Below are positions 26,536-34,161 of a stretch of DNA of 64,000 bases, one piece after another (within the stretch, counting starts at the first letter, position 1; each line of letters starts with the position of its first letter). Made by a program: the position numbers and the translations under genes. Origin of the DNA: JAAFJM01 sp964529175 (GTDB lineage Bacteria > Bacteroidota > Bacteroidia > UKL13-3); assembly GCA_964529175.1 (NCBI GenBank), contig CAZGVO010000003.1, positions 299,547-363,546 on the forward strand, given 5' to 3'. The notes beneath the pieces are model-generated. The model saw only the letters and a list, made by a program, of their open reading frames with translations. It did not search any database and was not told the DNA's origin.

Positions 26536-27215
26536 TTGATTTTTTAGACTCAACGCCAACAGTACCAACTGAAAATAAGCCAATTAACAATGATAACATT
26601 GTTAATACGTCAGTAAATACTGAACCTCCCACTACACCAACCATAGTTCAGGAGCAGCCAAGTGTTGTTCCTGAAAATAAAGTTATATCCAACAACCTGC
26701 CTCCAATGCCTAAAACTGGAGGTTTGTTTGGTAAAAAATCGGGAGATTCAATTGCTCAAATGAAAGAGCAAATGGCCGAAAAACTTAAAAACGAAAGCCA
26801 AGAAACTCAAAAGCAAGACGAAGAAAACACCACAGAAACAATTGTAATTAGTCAAGATGAAGCTTATAGCGAAGCCGATATGTACCGAGTTTGGCATGAG
26901 TTTATAGCGCAACTAAACAAAGGCAGTTTAAGCTTTATGAAAGAGCGTAAATTGAACAATACCAACCATAAAATAAGTGTAATTTTTGCCAGTAACCACG
27001 AAAGAAGTTTATGCGAAGAGCATCGATTAAATGCGTTGCAATATTTTAGAATTAACCTAAAAAACACCCAAATCAACTTAGATTTTGAAGTAGATGCCAC
27101 GTTAATTCCAGAAACAAAATCGCTATCGGTAGAAGATAAATTTAATAAAATGGTAGAACAAAACCCTGATTTAGCAACACTTCGCCAATTACTTGAATTG
27201 GAAATTGAATACTAA
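26532..27215 (+). CDS. dnaX: DnaX tau-specific C-terminal region (-1 frame)
   Basis: Open in the -1 frame from the A-run onward without a stop: first a Pro/Thr/Asn-rich linker (DFLDSTPTVPTENKPINN and so on), then from the internal ATG at 26706 a domain with MKEQMAEKLKNESQ, EADMYRVWHEFIAQLN and a final LRQLLELEIEY. It has the expected position and linker-plus-domain layout of the tau C-terminus, which contacts the polymerase and helicase. It is unlikely to be an independent gene, because the linker upstream of the ATG is coding-like. Confidence 0.7.
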   Translation: MVDFLDSTPTVPTENKPINNDNIVNTSVNTEPPTTPTIVQEQPSVVPENKVISNNLPPMPKTGGLFGKKSGDSIAQMKEQMAEKLKNESQETQKQDEENTTETIVISQDEAYSEADMYRVWHEFIAQLNKGSLSFMKERKLNNTNHKISVIFASNHERSLCEEHRLNALQYFRINLKNTQINLDFEVDATLIPETKSLSVEDKFNKMVEQNPDLATLRQLLELEIEY

Positions 27216-27268
27216 AGGATTTCTGATTTAGGATTTTTAATATGTGATTTTTGATTTTGCGCAAGCCA

Positions 27269-27297
27269 GCCACAGATTGCACTGATTACACTGAAAG
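27269..27297. repeat. 29-bp dispersed repeat GCCACAGATT...
   Basis: GCCACAGATTGCACTGATT and its following ten bases match 56656-56684 (opposite strand) at 25 of 29 positions. Both copies lie 50-85 bases upstream of the two paralogous GldM-C-like genes. Confidence 0.65.
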
Positions 27298-27381
27298 TAT
27301 TTTTGATTATGTAAAGAAGTAAGCTCTCCTATGTTACAACAAATAATTATAAATTGCGTTTAACAACTAAAACTTTTTGTG

Positions 27382-28056
27382 ATGAAATATTGCCTTCTTC
27401 TTTCCTTAATAATACTCCATTTGATGGGTTTTGCACAGCAAAAAAGCAGGCCTATTGCGGTAGTGGCTGCTACTCATAATAACTTTGTCTATTTAAATTA
27501 TCCAAATCCAATAAGTATTGCGGTTGCAGGTTATAAAAGCAATCAAATTATAGTAAAAACAAATGTTGGAACTATAGAAAAATCAGACGGCTCTAATTAT
27601 ATTTTATCAATCGATTCATCTTCGGAAACTTCACTTATAATTACCGTATTTATAAAAAAATCAAACGGTATTTTTAAATTAATGGGGACTAGTAAATTTA
27701 AAATTTATCCATTTCCTGAGCCCAATTTAGCCCTCAATAATATTAGAGATAGTGGCTTTGTTAGTTATGAAGAATTAATAAAAGCAAACAATCTTTTCCT
27801 ATATCATAAAGATTTTGCATTAAATGGTATAAAATACGAAGTTGTTTCTTTTACATTGCTGCATTCAAAAGAAAGTAGTACTGCTTTTTTCAAGACAACT
27901 GGAAATCAATTAACCAAAGAAATGAAAGAATCCTTATTACAAGCAAAGAATCTCGACCAAATTTTAATACTAAATATTAAAGCTACAGGCGCTAAAGGCC
28001 TGATAAATTTAGGATCACACCTGAAGTTGAAAGTAATAAAAAAGGAACAAAAATAA
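27382..28056 (+). CDS. Secreted GldM C-terminal-domain-like protein, paralogue 1
   Basis: A 224-residue protein from the ATG at 27382 (a GTG just before is less likely). It has a signal peptide (MKYCLLLSLIILHLMGFAQQ) followed by two small beta domains. The first has NNFVYLNYPNPISIAVAGY and IVKTNVGTIE, the pattern of the GldM C-terminal Ig-like domains (YxGxxNPxSIAVPG). The second starts near FPEPNLALNNIRDSGFVSYEEL. It is a paralogue of 55931-56602, and the two share upstream TATAAATTGCGTTTAA. GldM itself is a much longer T9SS motor protein; these are free-standing C-terminal parts of unknown role. Confidence 0.65.
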   Translation: MKYCLLLSLIILHLMGFAQQKSRPIAVVAATHNNFVYLNYPNPISIAVAGYKSNQIIVKTNVGTIEKSDGSNYILSIDSSSETSLIITVFIKKSNGIFKLMGTSKFKIYPFPEPNLALNNIRDSGFVSYEELIKANNLFLYHKDFALNGIKYEVVSFTLLHSKESSTAFFKTTGNQLTKEMKESLLQAKNLDQILILNIKATGAKGLINLGSHLKLKVIKKEQK

Positions 28057-28162
28057 TAACGAGAATTGATTTCTGCTATAAAAAAGCTTCGTAGAAGCGA
28101 AACTATTGTAAAATAAAGCTAAGCCTCGCAAAAGCTGCGTAGCTGCGAAACAAAACCAAATC

Positions 28163-28198
28163 ATGCGGTGAATAACACCATTATTCACCGCATTTTTT
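28163..28198 (+). terminator. Terminator with ATGCGGTGAATAA stem
   Basis: ATGCGGTGAATAA and TTATTCACCGCAT form a 13-bp perfect stem, 5-nt loop, then T-run. The stem carries CGGTGAATA, a variant of the CGGAGAATA motif found in the Fic promoter and in the palindrome after the Fic gene. Confidence 0.75.
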
Positions 28199-28275
28199 AC
28201 GGATAATAAAAATACTACCAAATTAGTTTAATTTAATTAAATACTAAAAACCAATTAGTTAAGTAAAAATAGCTA

Positions 28276-28305
28276 TTGACATGCGGAGAATAATGTATAT
28301 ATTTG
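28276..28305 (+). promoter_or_regulatory. Fic gene promoter with operator in the spacer
   Basis: TTG (28276-28278), a 19-nt spacer and TATATTTG (28298-28305) match the Bacteroidota TTG/TAnnTTTG promoter. ATGCGGAGAATAAT (28281-28294) lies between the two elements and matches the arms of the palindrome at 29464-29528. The predicted transcription start is only a few bases before the ATG at 28315, so the mRNA is nearly leaderless. Confidence 0.75.
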
Positions 28306-28314
28306 CCGCATAAT

Positions 28315-29433
28315 ATGCGGAGATTAATACCTTACATACACCAAAACAATAATTGGCCAAACTTTATGTGGAATAACGATGAACTCTTATTACTACTTGG
28401 TTCAGTGCGCAATTTACAAGGCAAATTAATGGGCAAAATGGAAGCCATAGGCTTTCATTTAAAAAACGAAGCCTTGCTAGAAACACTTACTTTAGATGTT
28501 TTAAAATCGACAGAAATAGAAGGTGAAATACTGAATGCAGAACAAGTTCGTTCATCGTTGGCGCGCAAATTAGGGTTAGACATATCGGGCTTAGTACCAT
28601 CGGATAGAAATACTGATGGCATGGTAGATATGATGCTTGACGCAACACAAAACTATACCGCAAAACTTACAAAAAAGAGGTTATTCAGTTGGCATACTGC
28701 ACTTTTTCCGTTGGGGCAAAGCGGTATGTACCAAATAACAGTTGGCAAATGGCGTACCGATAGTACTGGTCCCATGCAAGTAGTATCAGGCGCTATGGGA
28801 AAAGAAAAAGTACATTTTGAAGCACCTCACTCCAATTTATTAGAGAAAGAAATGACCACATTTTTAAGTTGGTTCAACAATCAAAAAAAGCTAGACCCAG
28901 TATTAAAAGCGGCCATAGCACATTTATGGTTTATAACCATACATCCGTTTGACGATGGAAACGGGCGCATAGCACGTGCTTTAACCGATATGCTCCTAGC
29001 TCGATCAGATGAAAGTGCGCAACGTTTTTATAGTATGTCGGCTCAAATACGCAAAGAACGAAAGCAGTATTACGAAATATTAGAAAAAACCCAACAAGGA
29101 AACTTAAACATAACCGCTTGGCTAAATTGGTTTTTAAACTGCATGCTCAATGCACTAAAAAACACCGATGAAGTATTGGCTAAAATACTTTTTAAAGCAA
29201 AATTTTGGAAACGCCACGAAACCACGGCATTTAACAGCCGCCAATTACTAATAACCAATAAGCTTTTAGATGGATTTGATGGAAAGTTAACTTCATCAAA
29301 ATGGGCAAAAATAGGCAAATGCTCAGCCGATACGGCCCTGCGTGATATACAAGATTTGATAAATAAAAATGTACTAAAAAAAGAAAATGCAGGCGGAAGA
29401 AGCACCAATTACGAAATAAACACAAAATTATAA
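28315..29433 (+). CDS. Fic-family protein with N-terminal inhibitory motif
   Basis: A 372-residue protein from the ATG at 28315; an upstream TTG lies inside the promoter and cannot be used. The Fic core HPFDDGNGRIAR (about 210-221) has the catalytic His and phosphate-binding loop for AMP or other nucleotide transfer to proteins. The N-terminal KSTEIEGE (about 64-71) matches the inhibitory helix motif (S/T)xxxE(G/N), so this is a self-inhibited class. The N-terminal region is DUF4172-like and the C-terminus is winged-helix-like (SSKWAKIGKCSADTALRDIQDL), which could bind DNA. The gene is flanked by CGGAGAATA palindromes, consistent with autoregulation. Confidence 0.9.
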   Translation: MRRLIPYIHQNNNWPNFMWNNDELLLLLGSVRNLQGKLMGKMEAIGFHLKNEALLETLTLDVLKSTEIEGEILNAEQVRSSLARKLGLDISGLVPSDRNTDGMVDMMLDATQNYTAKLTKKRLFSWHTALFPLGQSGMYQITVGKWRTDSTGPMQVVSGAMGKEKVHFEAPHSNLLEKEMTTFLSWFNNQKKLDPVLKAAIAHLWFITIHPFDDGNGRIARALTDMLLARSDESAQRFYSMSAQIRKERKQYYEILEKTQQGNLNITAWLNWFLNCMLNALKNTDEVLAKILFKAKFWKRHETTAFNSRQLLITNKLLDGFDGKLTSSKWAKIGKCSADTALRDIQDLINKNVLKKENAGGRSTNYEINTKL

Positions 29434-29463
29434 TATATTGAAATTGAATATATTACAAAAAAA

Positions 29464-29528
29464 ATGCGGAGAATAATTGCTCTATTCTCCGTATTTTTTG
29501 CGGAGAATAGAGCAATTATTCTCCGCAT
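29464..29528. repeat. 28-bp perfect palindrome with nested CGGAGAATA sites
   Basis: A perfect 28-bp inverted repeat (29464-29491 and 29501-29528) with the 9-nt loop TATTTTTTG. Each arm is itself a palindrome (CGGAGAATA-N7-TATTCTCCG), giving four half-sites. It lies 30 bases after the Fic stop. It can act as a terminator stem, and its half-sites match the operator-like element in the Fic promoter. Confidence 0.85.
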
Positions 29529-29623
29529 AATTAAATCAAAAATCTTATAATCAATTAATTATAATGAAAATTGATTTCATAAAGGCATTTCAAAAAAGCA
29601 AAATAATTAAACTTAAACTGCAA

Positions 29624-30376
29624 CTATTTTAGTTTGCTCAAAGGTATTTTCAAATCAATTTGACCTTCAGCATAGCTGGTAACCTCATAAGGATTATAAG
29701 TAAAAACCAAGGTATCGTTTAGTAAACCAAAATTACTGTTTAAACTAAATACATTTTTTTCAAACCAATATCCTTGATCGTTAATTGACTTGGTGCTATC
29801 AATTTGTTTTAATGCATAAAACTGTTGCTTTGCCAATTGCTCTAATTTTAAAGTATCTGCCACTAATTCGTTAATAGAAACACGCTTGCCATTGGTAGCA
29901 TCAAACACATGGTACAAAGTAGCATAATTGCCATGAGCACCACCTGTATATTCATAATTTTCGTTTTTTAGTGTTACATATTTATCGTTATGAAATGCAA
30001 CAGCTAATTTCAAATTATAATCGTAAGTAAGTGGAAAATCAGCTTCGTTAAACTCCGAAAAATCGCGTAAATAATCTTGATAAAAACTATCTGATTCAGC
30101 TTTAACCAATTGTTTTAAATCGGTTATTTTATTTTCATGTTCAAAAAATGTTTGCGCAATAAAAGTATTGATTGAATCGATTAATTGTTGGTTTCCAGAT
30201 TCAAAAATTGGAATACTTGCCTTAAATGAACAACTACGAGAGCTATCGCCAGCAATTGGATATTGGGTATTAGCAATTATAAAATTGCTAAATTTAAGCT
30301 CCTTTGGTTTTTGATTGCATGCCGCAATCAAAACCAAAGTTGCAATAGCTAAAACTGAATTAAGCTTTAGTTTCAT
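29624..30376 (-). CDS. Lipoprotein with DUF4163/DUF3298 (RsiV-like) domains
   Basis: A 250-residue lipoprotein from the ATG at 30376: MKLKLNSVLAIATLVLIAACN with lipobox IAAC. An in-frame ATG at 30409 would run through dapA coding sequence and spoil the signal. The mature region shows YDYNLKLAVAFHNDKYVTL then EYTGGAHGNYATLYHVFD and NELVAD, hallmark segments of DUF4163 followed by DUF3298, as in RsiV, where this fold binds lysozyme. It overlaps the end of dapA by 17 bases on the same strand, so it is translationally coupled. Ligand unknown. Confidence 0.8.
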   Translation of the reverse strand: MKLKLNSVLAIATLVLIAACNQKPKELKFSNFIIANTQYPIAGDSSRSCSFKASIPIFESGNQQLIDSINTFIAQTFFEHENKITDLKQLVKAESDSFYQDYLRDFSEFNEADFPLTYDYNLKLAVAFHNDKYVTLKNENYEYTGGAHGNYATLYHVFDATNGKRVSINELVADTLKLEQLAKQQFYALKQIDSTKSINDQGYWFEKNVFSLNSNFGLLNDTLVFTYNPYEVTSYAEGQIDLKIPLSKLK

Positions 30377-31232
30377 TAAAGTGTTTTTTAACGGTTTCAA
30401 AAGCGCCATTATTTATAGGCACCAATGGTAAACGAACTATATTTTGACAAATACCCATTAAGCTTAATAATGCTTTTATTCCGCCTGGGTTTCCATCTAA
30501 ATAAATTGATTTCATTACATCGTACAATTCAAAATGCAAAGTACGAGCAGTTACAATATCGTTATTCAAAGCAGCGCGAACCATATTTGAAAACTTTTTA
30601 GGATATGCTTGTCCAATAACAGAAATTACTCCTGTCATACCCATCGACATAAAAGGAACGGTTAAATTATCATCGCCACTAACTACCGAAAAACCAGCAG
30701 GTGCTTGATGAATTAAATCCATAAATTGTTCTGCATTACCGCTTGCTTCTTTTACAGCTATAAATTTGCTGCTAGCTTTGGCTAAACGCAAAGTAGTATC
30801 AGCAGTCATGTTACTACCAGTTCTTCCCGGAACATTGTATAAAATAATAGGCTTAGCGCTGGCTTCGGCCACTTTCATAAAATGTTGGTAAATGCCTTCT
30901 TGACTTGGTTTGTTATAATAAGGACTAACCGAAAGTACCGCATCGTAACCAGTAAAATCGAAAGATTTGATATAGTCAGTTAACTCAGCAGTATCGTTTC
31001 CACCTAAACCAGCCACACATTGCACTCTGCCTTTAACTTGTTGTTGAATAAATTGATAAACCTGCTTCTTTTCGTCTTTACTTAAAGTTACGCTTTCGCC
31101 AGTAGTGCCTAATGCTACTACATACTCTACTCCTCCCGTAATTACGTGCTCAATTAAGTTTGACAATGCATCAAAATCAATTGACAAATCGGCTTTAAAA
31201 GGGGTTACTAATGCTAATCCTGTGCCTTTCAT
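30360..31232 (-). CDS. dapA: 4-hydroxy-tetrahydrodipicolinate synthase
   Basis: A 290-residue class I aldolase, the normal DapA length. Signatures: ALGTTGESVTLS near 40, YYNKPSQEGIYQHF near 106, ILYNVPGRTGSNM with the Tyr of the catalytic triad, and KEASGN with the Schiff-base Lys near 161. It condenses pyruvate with aspartate semialdehyde at the start of lysine and diaminopimelate synthesis. It lies between the methyltransferase gene (33-base gap) and the overlapping lipoprotein gene, all on the minus strand. Confidence 0.95.
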   Translation of the reverse strand: MKGTGLALVTPFKADLSIDFDALSNLIEHVITGGVEYVVALGTTGESVTLSKDEKKQVYQFIQQQVKGRVQCVAGLGGNDTAELTDYIKSFDFTGYDAVLSVSPYYNKPSQEGIYQHFMKVAEASAKPIILYNVPGRTGSNMTADTTLRLAKASSKFIAVKEASGNAEQFMDLIHQAPAGFSVVSGDDNLTVPFMSMGMTGVISVIGQAYPKKFSNMVRAALNNDIVTARTLHFELYDVMKSIYLDGNPGGIKALLSLMGICQNIVRLPLVPINNGAFETVKKHFNETKA

Positions 31233-31265
31233 GGTTTAATCAATTTGTTAAGTTTTAGTGTTTAT

Positions 31266-32039
31266 TTATTTGTGTGCTATTAAGTAAATATCCCAAGTTT
31301 TATCCAAATTATCTTTGGTTAAATAAAAATCTTGAGTAGTTATTTTCAAAGTATCGTTATTGGTTTCTTTTAAGTTTTTGCGCATAATGCTGGTTAAAAA
31401 ATTATAAGGAGCCACTAACCAATTAGCAGGAACTAATTTATGCAAACCCAATGGATCGAACATTAATATACGTTTTGCCCATTTTGAGTTGTCATCGTAA
31501 TATTTGTTAACAGCTGCGTTGCCTTGCAAACCTTGTAATTCAATTTTAGAAAATACACTTGATGCTTCTTTTTGCATTTCATCAAAAGTATATTCATGCA
31601 CATGGAACGGATTACGTGCAATGCTCATTTTTACATTTGGAGTAGTGCAAATAAAAACACCTCCTGGCTTCAACACACGCTTTACATCTTCCATAAATGC
31701 TTTGCGCTGTTCAATATGTTCAATAAATTGAAATGCGGTTACCACATCTACACTTTCGGTTTCTAAAGGAATGGGTGGAACTTTACCCGATTTAAAAGTT
31801 AAATTGGTTTTAGCAGCATGTTTTTTGCGAGCATCGGCTATGGTAACTTCGCTATAATCAACACCAACGGTACTAATGGTAAAATCAGCTAAATACTGAG
31901 TTCCGTAGCCATCAGCGCAGCCAATATCGGCAGTATTTTTATTAGTTATATATGGTTTGGCAAATTCGTAAGCATAAAAACATCTTTGAACTGTTACATT
32001 ATTGCTATCCTCAAAACTAGGTCTTTCTCTATCAAACAT
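31266..32039 (-). CDS. Class I SAM-dependent methyltransferase
   Basis: A 257-residue methyltransferase. Motif I DIGCADGYGTQYL (about 39-51), an acidic residue after strand 2 (VGVDYSE), motif VVTAFQFIEHIEQRKAF and VKRVLKPGGVFICTTPN place it in the Methyltransf_11 group. The C-terminal half (NYYDDNSK, FDPLGLHKLVPANW) suggests a lipid, quinone or sugar substrate, but none can be assigned. It is upstream of dapA on the same strand. Confidence 0.85.
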   Translation of the reverse strand: MFDRERPSFEDSNNVTVQRCFYAYEFAKPYITNKNTADIGCADGYGTQYLADFTISTVGVDYSEVTIADARKKHAAKTNLTFKSGKVPPIPLETESVDVVTAFQFIEHIEQRKAFMEDVKRVLKPGGVFICTTPNVKMSIARNPFHVHEYTFDEMQKEASSVFSKIELQGLQGNAAVNKYYDDNSKWAKRILMFDPLGLHKLVPANWLVAPYNFLTSIMRKNLKETNNDTLKITTQDFYLTKDNLDKTWDIYLIAHK

Positions 32040-32398
32040 TCAATTGTTATTTTTTTGAAGGAGCGAAAGTAATTATTTTATTTAAAATATTTACGGTGCA
32101 AAAACCTAAAAAATGCTAGTATAATATAGCATAACAAAGAACTGACTTTTCAGTTTTTAAAAAATGATTTATGCGCGATTTAGCCTAAAACACCTGCAAT
32201 CAACTATATCATTTTAACAAAAATATTTTACACAATTATATGATTTTTAGTCAATTACAATACAAAAACAAACCATACAAGTATTAAATGTTTATTTTGA
32301 TTTTAATCATTGCAGGCCTATTGGGCCTAGAAAGTGCTTTTAAAAATCAAAATAAAAAATACTTTCGCAGTATATTTATTTAATATAAAACTCTGAAT
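32040..32398. other. Divergent regulatory region upstream of pckA
   Basis: 359 bases. TTTATTTTGATTTT (32291-32304) and AAAATCAAAATAAA (32343-32356) form a 14-bp perfect inverted repeat enclosing AGGCC-TATT-GGGCCT. A -7-like TACTTTCG is at 32360-32367, so the repeat ends just before the pckA promoter. A 31-codon hydrophobic ORF (32288-32383, MFILILIIAGLLGLES) overlaps the same stretch; I give it little weight because it covers the promoter. Confidence 0.5.
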
Positions 32399-33994
32399 AT
32401 GACAAACATTTCTATCGTAGATAAGATTTTGAAAAGTGCTTCTGCAGCACACCAAAACCTTACCCCTGCCGAGTTAGTAAGCCATGCAATTATTAATGGC
32501 GAAGGCGTATTAACTGATACTGGCGCGTTAATGGCTGATACTGGTGAGTTCACTGGTCGTTCGCCTAAAGACAAATTTTGTGTGGTAGATAGCAAAACAG
32601 AAAATACTGTTTGGTGGGGCGATGTTAATAATCGTTTCGAGAGCGACAAGTTTGAAAAATTAATGAACAAAGTAATTGCTCATTATGCAGGTAAAAAAGT
32701 TTACATGCGTCATGCTTATGCTTGTGCTGACCCTCGTTACAGATTAAACGTAACAGTAGTAAACGAAACTGCTTACCATAACTTATTTTGCAATAATCTA
32801 TTTTTACGTCCTGATGCTAGCGAATTAGCTAATTTTGAAACTGAGTGGTTAATTTTAAATGCACCTAGTTTTAAAGCTGTAGCTGCTGAAGATGGAACCC
32901 GTCAACACAACTTCTCTATCATTGATTTTTCAAGAAAAATTATTTTAGTAGGTGGAAGTGGTTACACTGGCGAAATGAAAAAAGGTATTTTTACTGTATT
33001 AAATTACGTATTACCGCAAGAACGCAATACTTTATCAATGCATTGCTCTGCAAATATTGGTAAAAATGGCGATACTGCTGTATTCTTTGGTTTATCAGGA
33101 ACTGGTAAAACTACTTTAAGTGCTGATCCTGAACGTAAGTTAATTGGTGATGATGAGCACGGTTGGGCTGAAGATTCAGTATTTAACTTTGAAGGTGGTT
33201 GCTATGCAAAATGTGTAGATTTAACTAAAGAAAAAGAGCCTCAAATTTTTGATGCCATCCGTTTTGGTTCATTGGTAGAAAACACTCGTTTTATTCCAGG
33301 AACTTCTACAGTTGATTACACCAATATTTCGGTAACTGAAAATACACGTGCTGCTTATCCAATTGATTTAATTGATAATATAGCTGTGCCTTCGGTAGGA
33401 AAAACTCCAGAAAACATTTTCTTCTTAACAGCTGATGCTTTTGGTGTATTACCTCCAATTTCTAAATTAAATGTAGGTCAAGCTATGTACAGTTTTATTA
33501 GCGGTTACACTGCTAAAGTAGCTGGAACAGAAGCAGGAGTTACTGAGCCATCTGCTACTTTCTCTGCTTGTTTTGGTAAAGCATTTTTACCTTTACACCC
33601 AGGAAAATACGCTGAATTATTAGGTAAAAAATTAAAAGAAAATCCTAATGTAAACGTATGGTTAATTAACACAGGCTGGAGCGGTGGTGCTTACGGAACT
33701 GGTTCTCGTATGAAATTATCTTTCACACGTGCTATGATTACTGCAGCTTTAAATGGTGAATTAAACAATGTAACATTTGAAGAACACCCAGTATTTGGTT
33801 ACCAAATGCCAACTACTTGCCCTAATGTACCTATTGAAATTTTAAACCCACGCAATACTTGGGCTGATAAAGATGGATATGATGCACAAGCTAATAAATT
33901 AGCTGCTATGTTTGTTAAAAACTTTGAGCAATATGCTAGCGGTGTAAGCCAAGAAATATTAGATGCAGCTCCAAAAGCTAGTCAAACTAATTAA
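32399..33994 (+). CDS. pckA: Phosphoenolpyruvate carboxykinase (ATP)
   Basis: A 531-residue enzyme with FGLSGTGKTTLSAD (kinase-1a P-loop, near 237), LIGDDEHGW with the metal-binding Asp, the GRSPKDKF substrate loop near 53, and FSACFGKAFLP and MPTTCPNVP late in the protein. ATP-type PEPCKs have about 530 residues. It decarboxylates oxaloacetate to PEP in gluconeogenesis. Monocistronic, with a strong terminator. Codon use is biased (TTA, AAA, GGT), fitting high expression. Confidence 0.95.
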   Translation: MTNISIVDKILKSASAAHQNLTPAELVSHAIINGEGVLTDTGALMADTGEFTGRSPKDKFCVVDSKTENTVWWGDVNNRFESDKFEKLMNKVIAHYAGKKVYMRHAYACADPRYRLNVTVVNETAYHNLFCNNLFLRPDASELANFETEWLILNAPSFKAVAAEDGTRQHNFSIIDFSRKIILVGGSGYTGEMKKGIFTVLNYVLPQERNTLSMHCSANIGKNGDTAVFFGLSGTGKTTLSADPERKLIGDDEHGWAEDSVFNFEGGCYAKCVDLTKEKEPQIFDAIRFGSLVENTRFIPGTSTVDYTNISVTENTRAAYPIDLIDNIAVPSVGKTPENIFFLTADAFGVLPPISKLNVGQAMYSFISGYTAKVAGTEAGVTEPSATFSACFGKAFLPLHPGKYAELLGKKLKENPNVNVWLINTGWSGGAYGTGSRMKLSFTRAMITAALNGELNNVTFEEHPVFGYQMPTTCPNVPIEILNPRNTWADKDGYDAQANKLAAMFVKNFEQYASGVSQEILDAAPKASQTN

Positions 33995-34016
33995 GGTTTT
34001 TATATCATCTTATAAA

Positions 34017-34050
34017 TAAAAAAGCGACTCGAAAGGGTCGCTTTTTTTGT
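34017..34050 (+). terminator. pckA terminator
   Basis: AAAAAGCGAC and GTCGCTTTTT make a 10-bp stem around TCGAAAGG, with T-run, 23 bases after the stop. Nearly identical to the terminator at 13079-13110. Confidence 0.9.
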
Positions 34051-34161
34051 GGGATTTATATACGTGACTTAACAATTTTATTTATTGTTGATGAGTAAGC
34101 CACGACCAGTAGAAAAAATTATTTATAATTGCATTACAGGAGTTCATTATAATCAAAAAAA

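Noticed and set aside
28303..28314. TTG at 28303 as start of the Fic gene
   Set aside because: It is part of the -7 promoter element TATATTTG, so it would not be in the mRNA.
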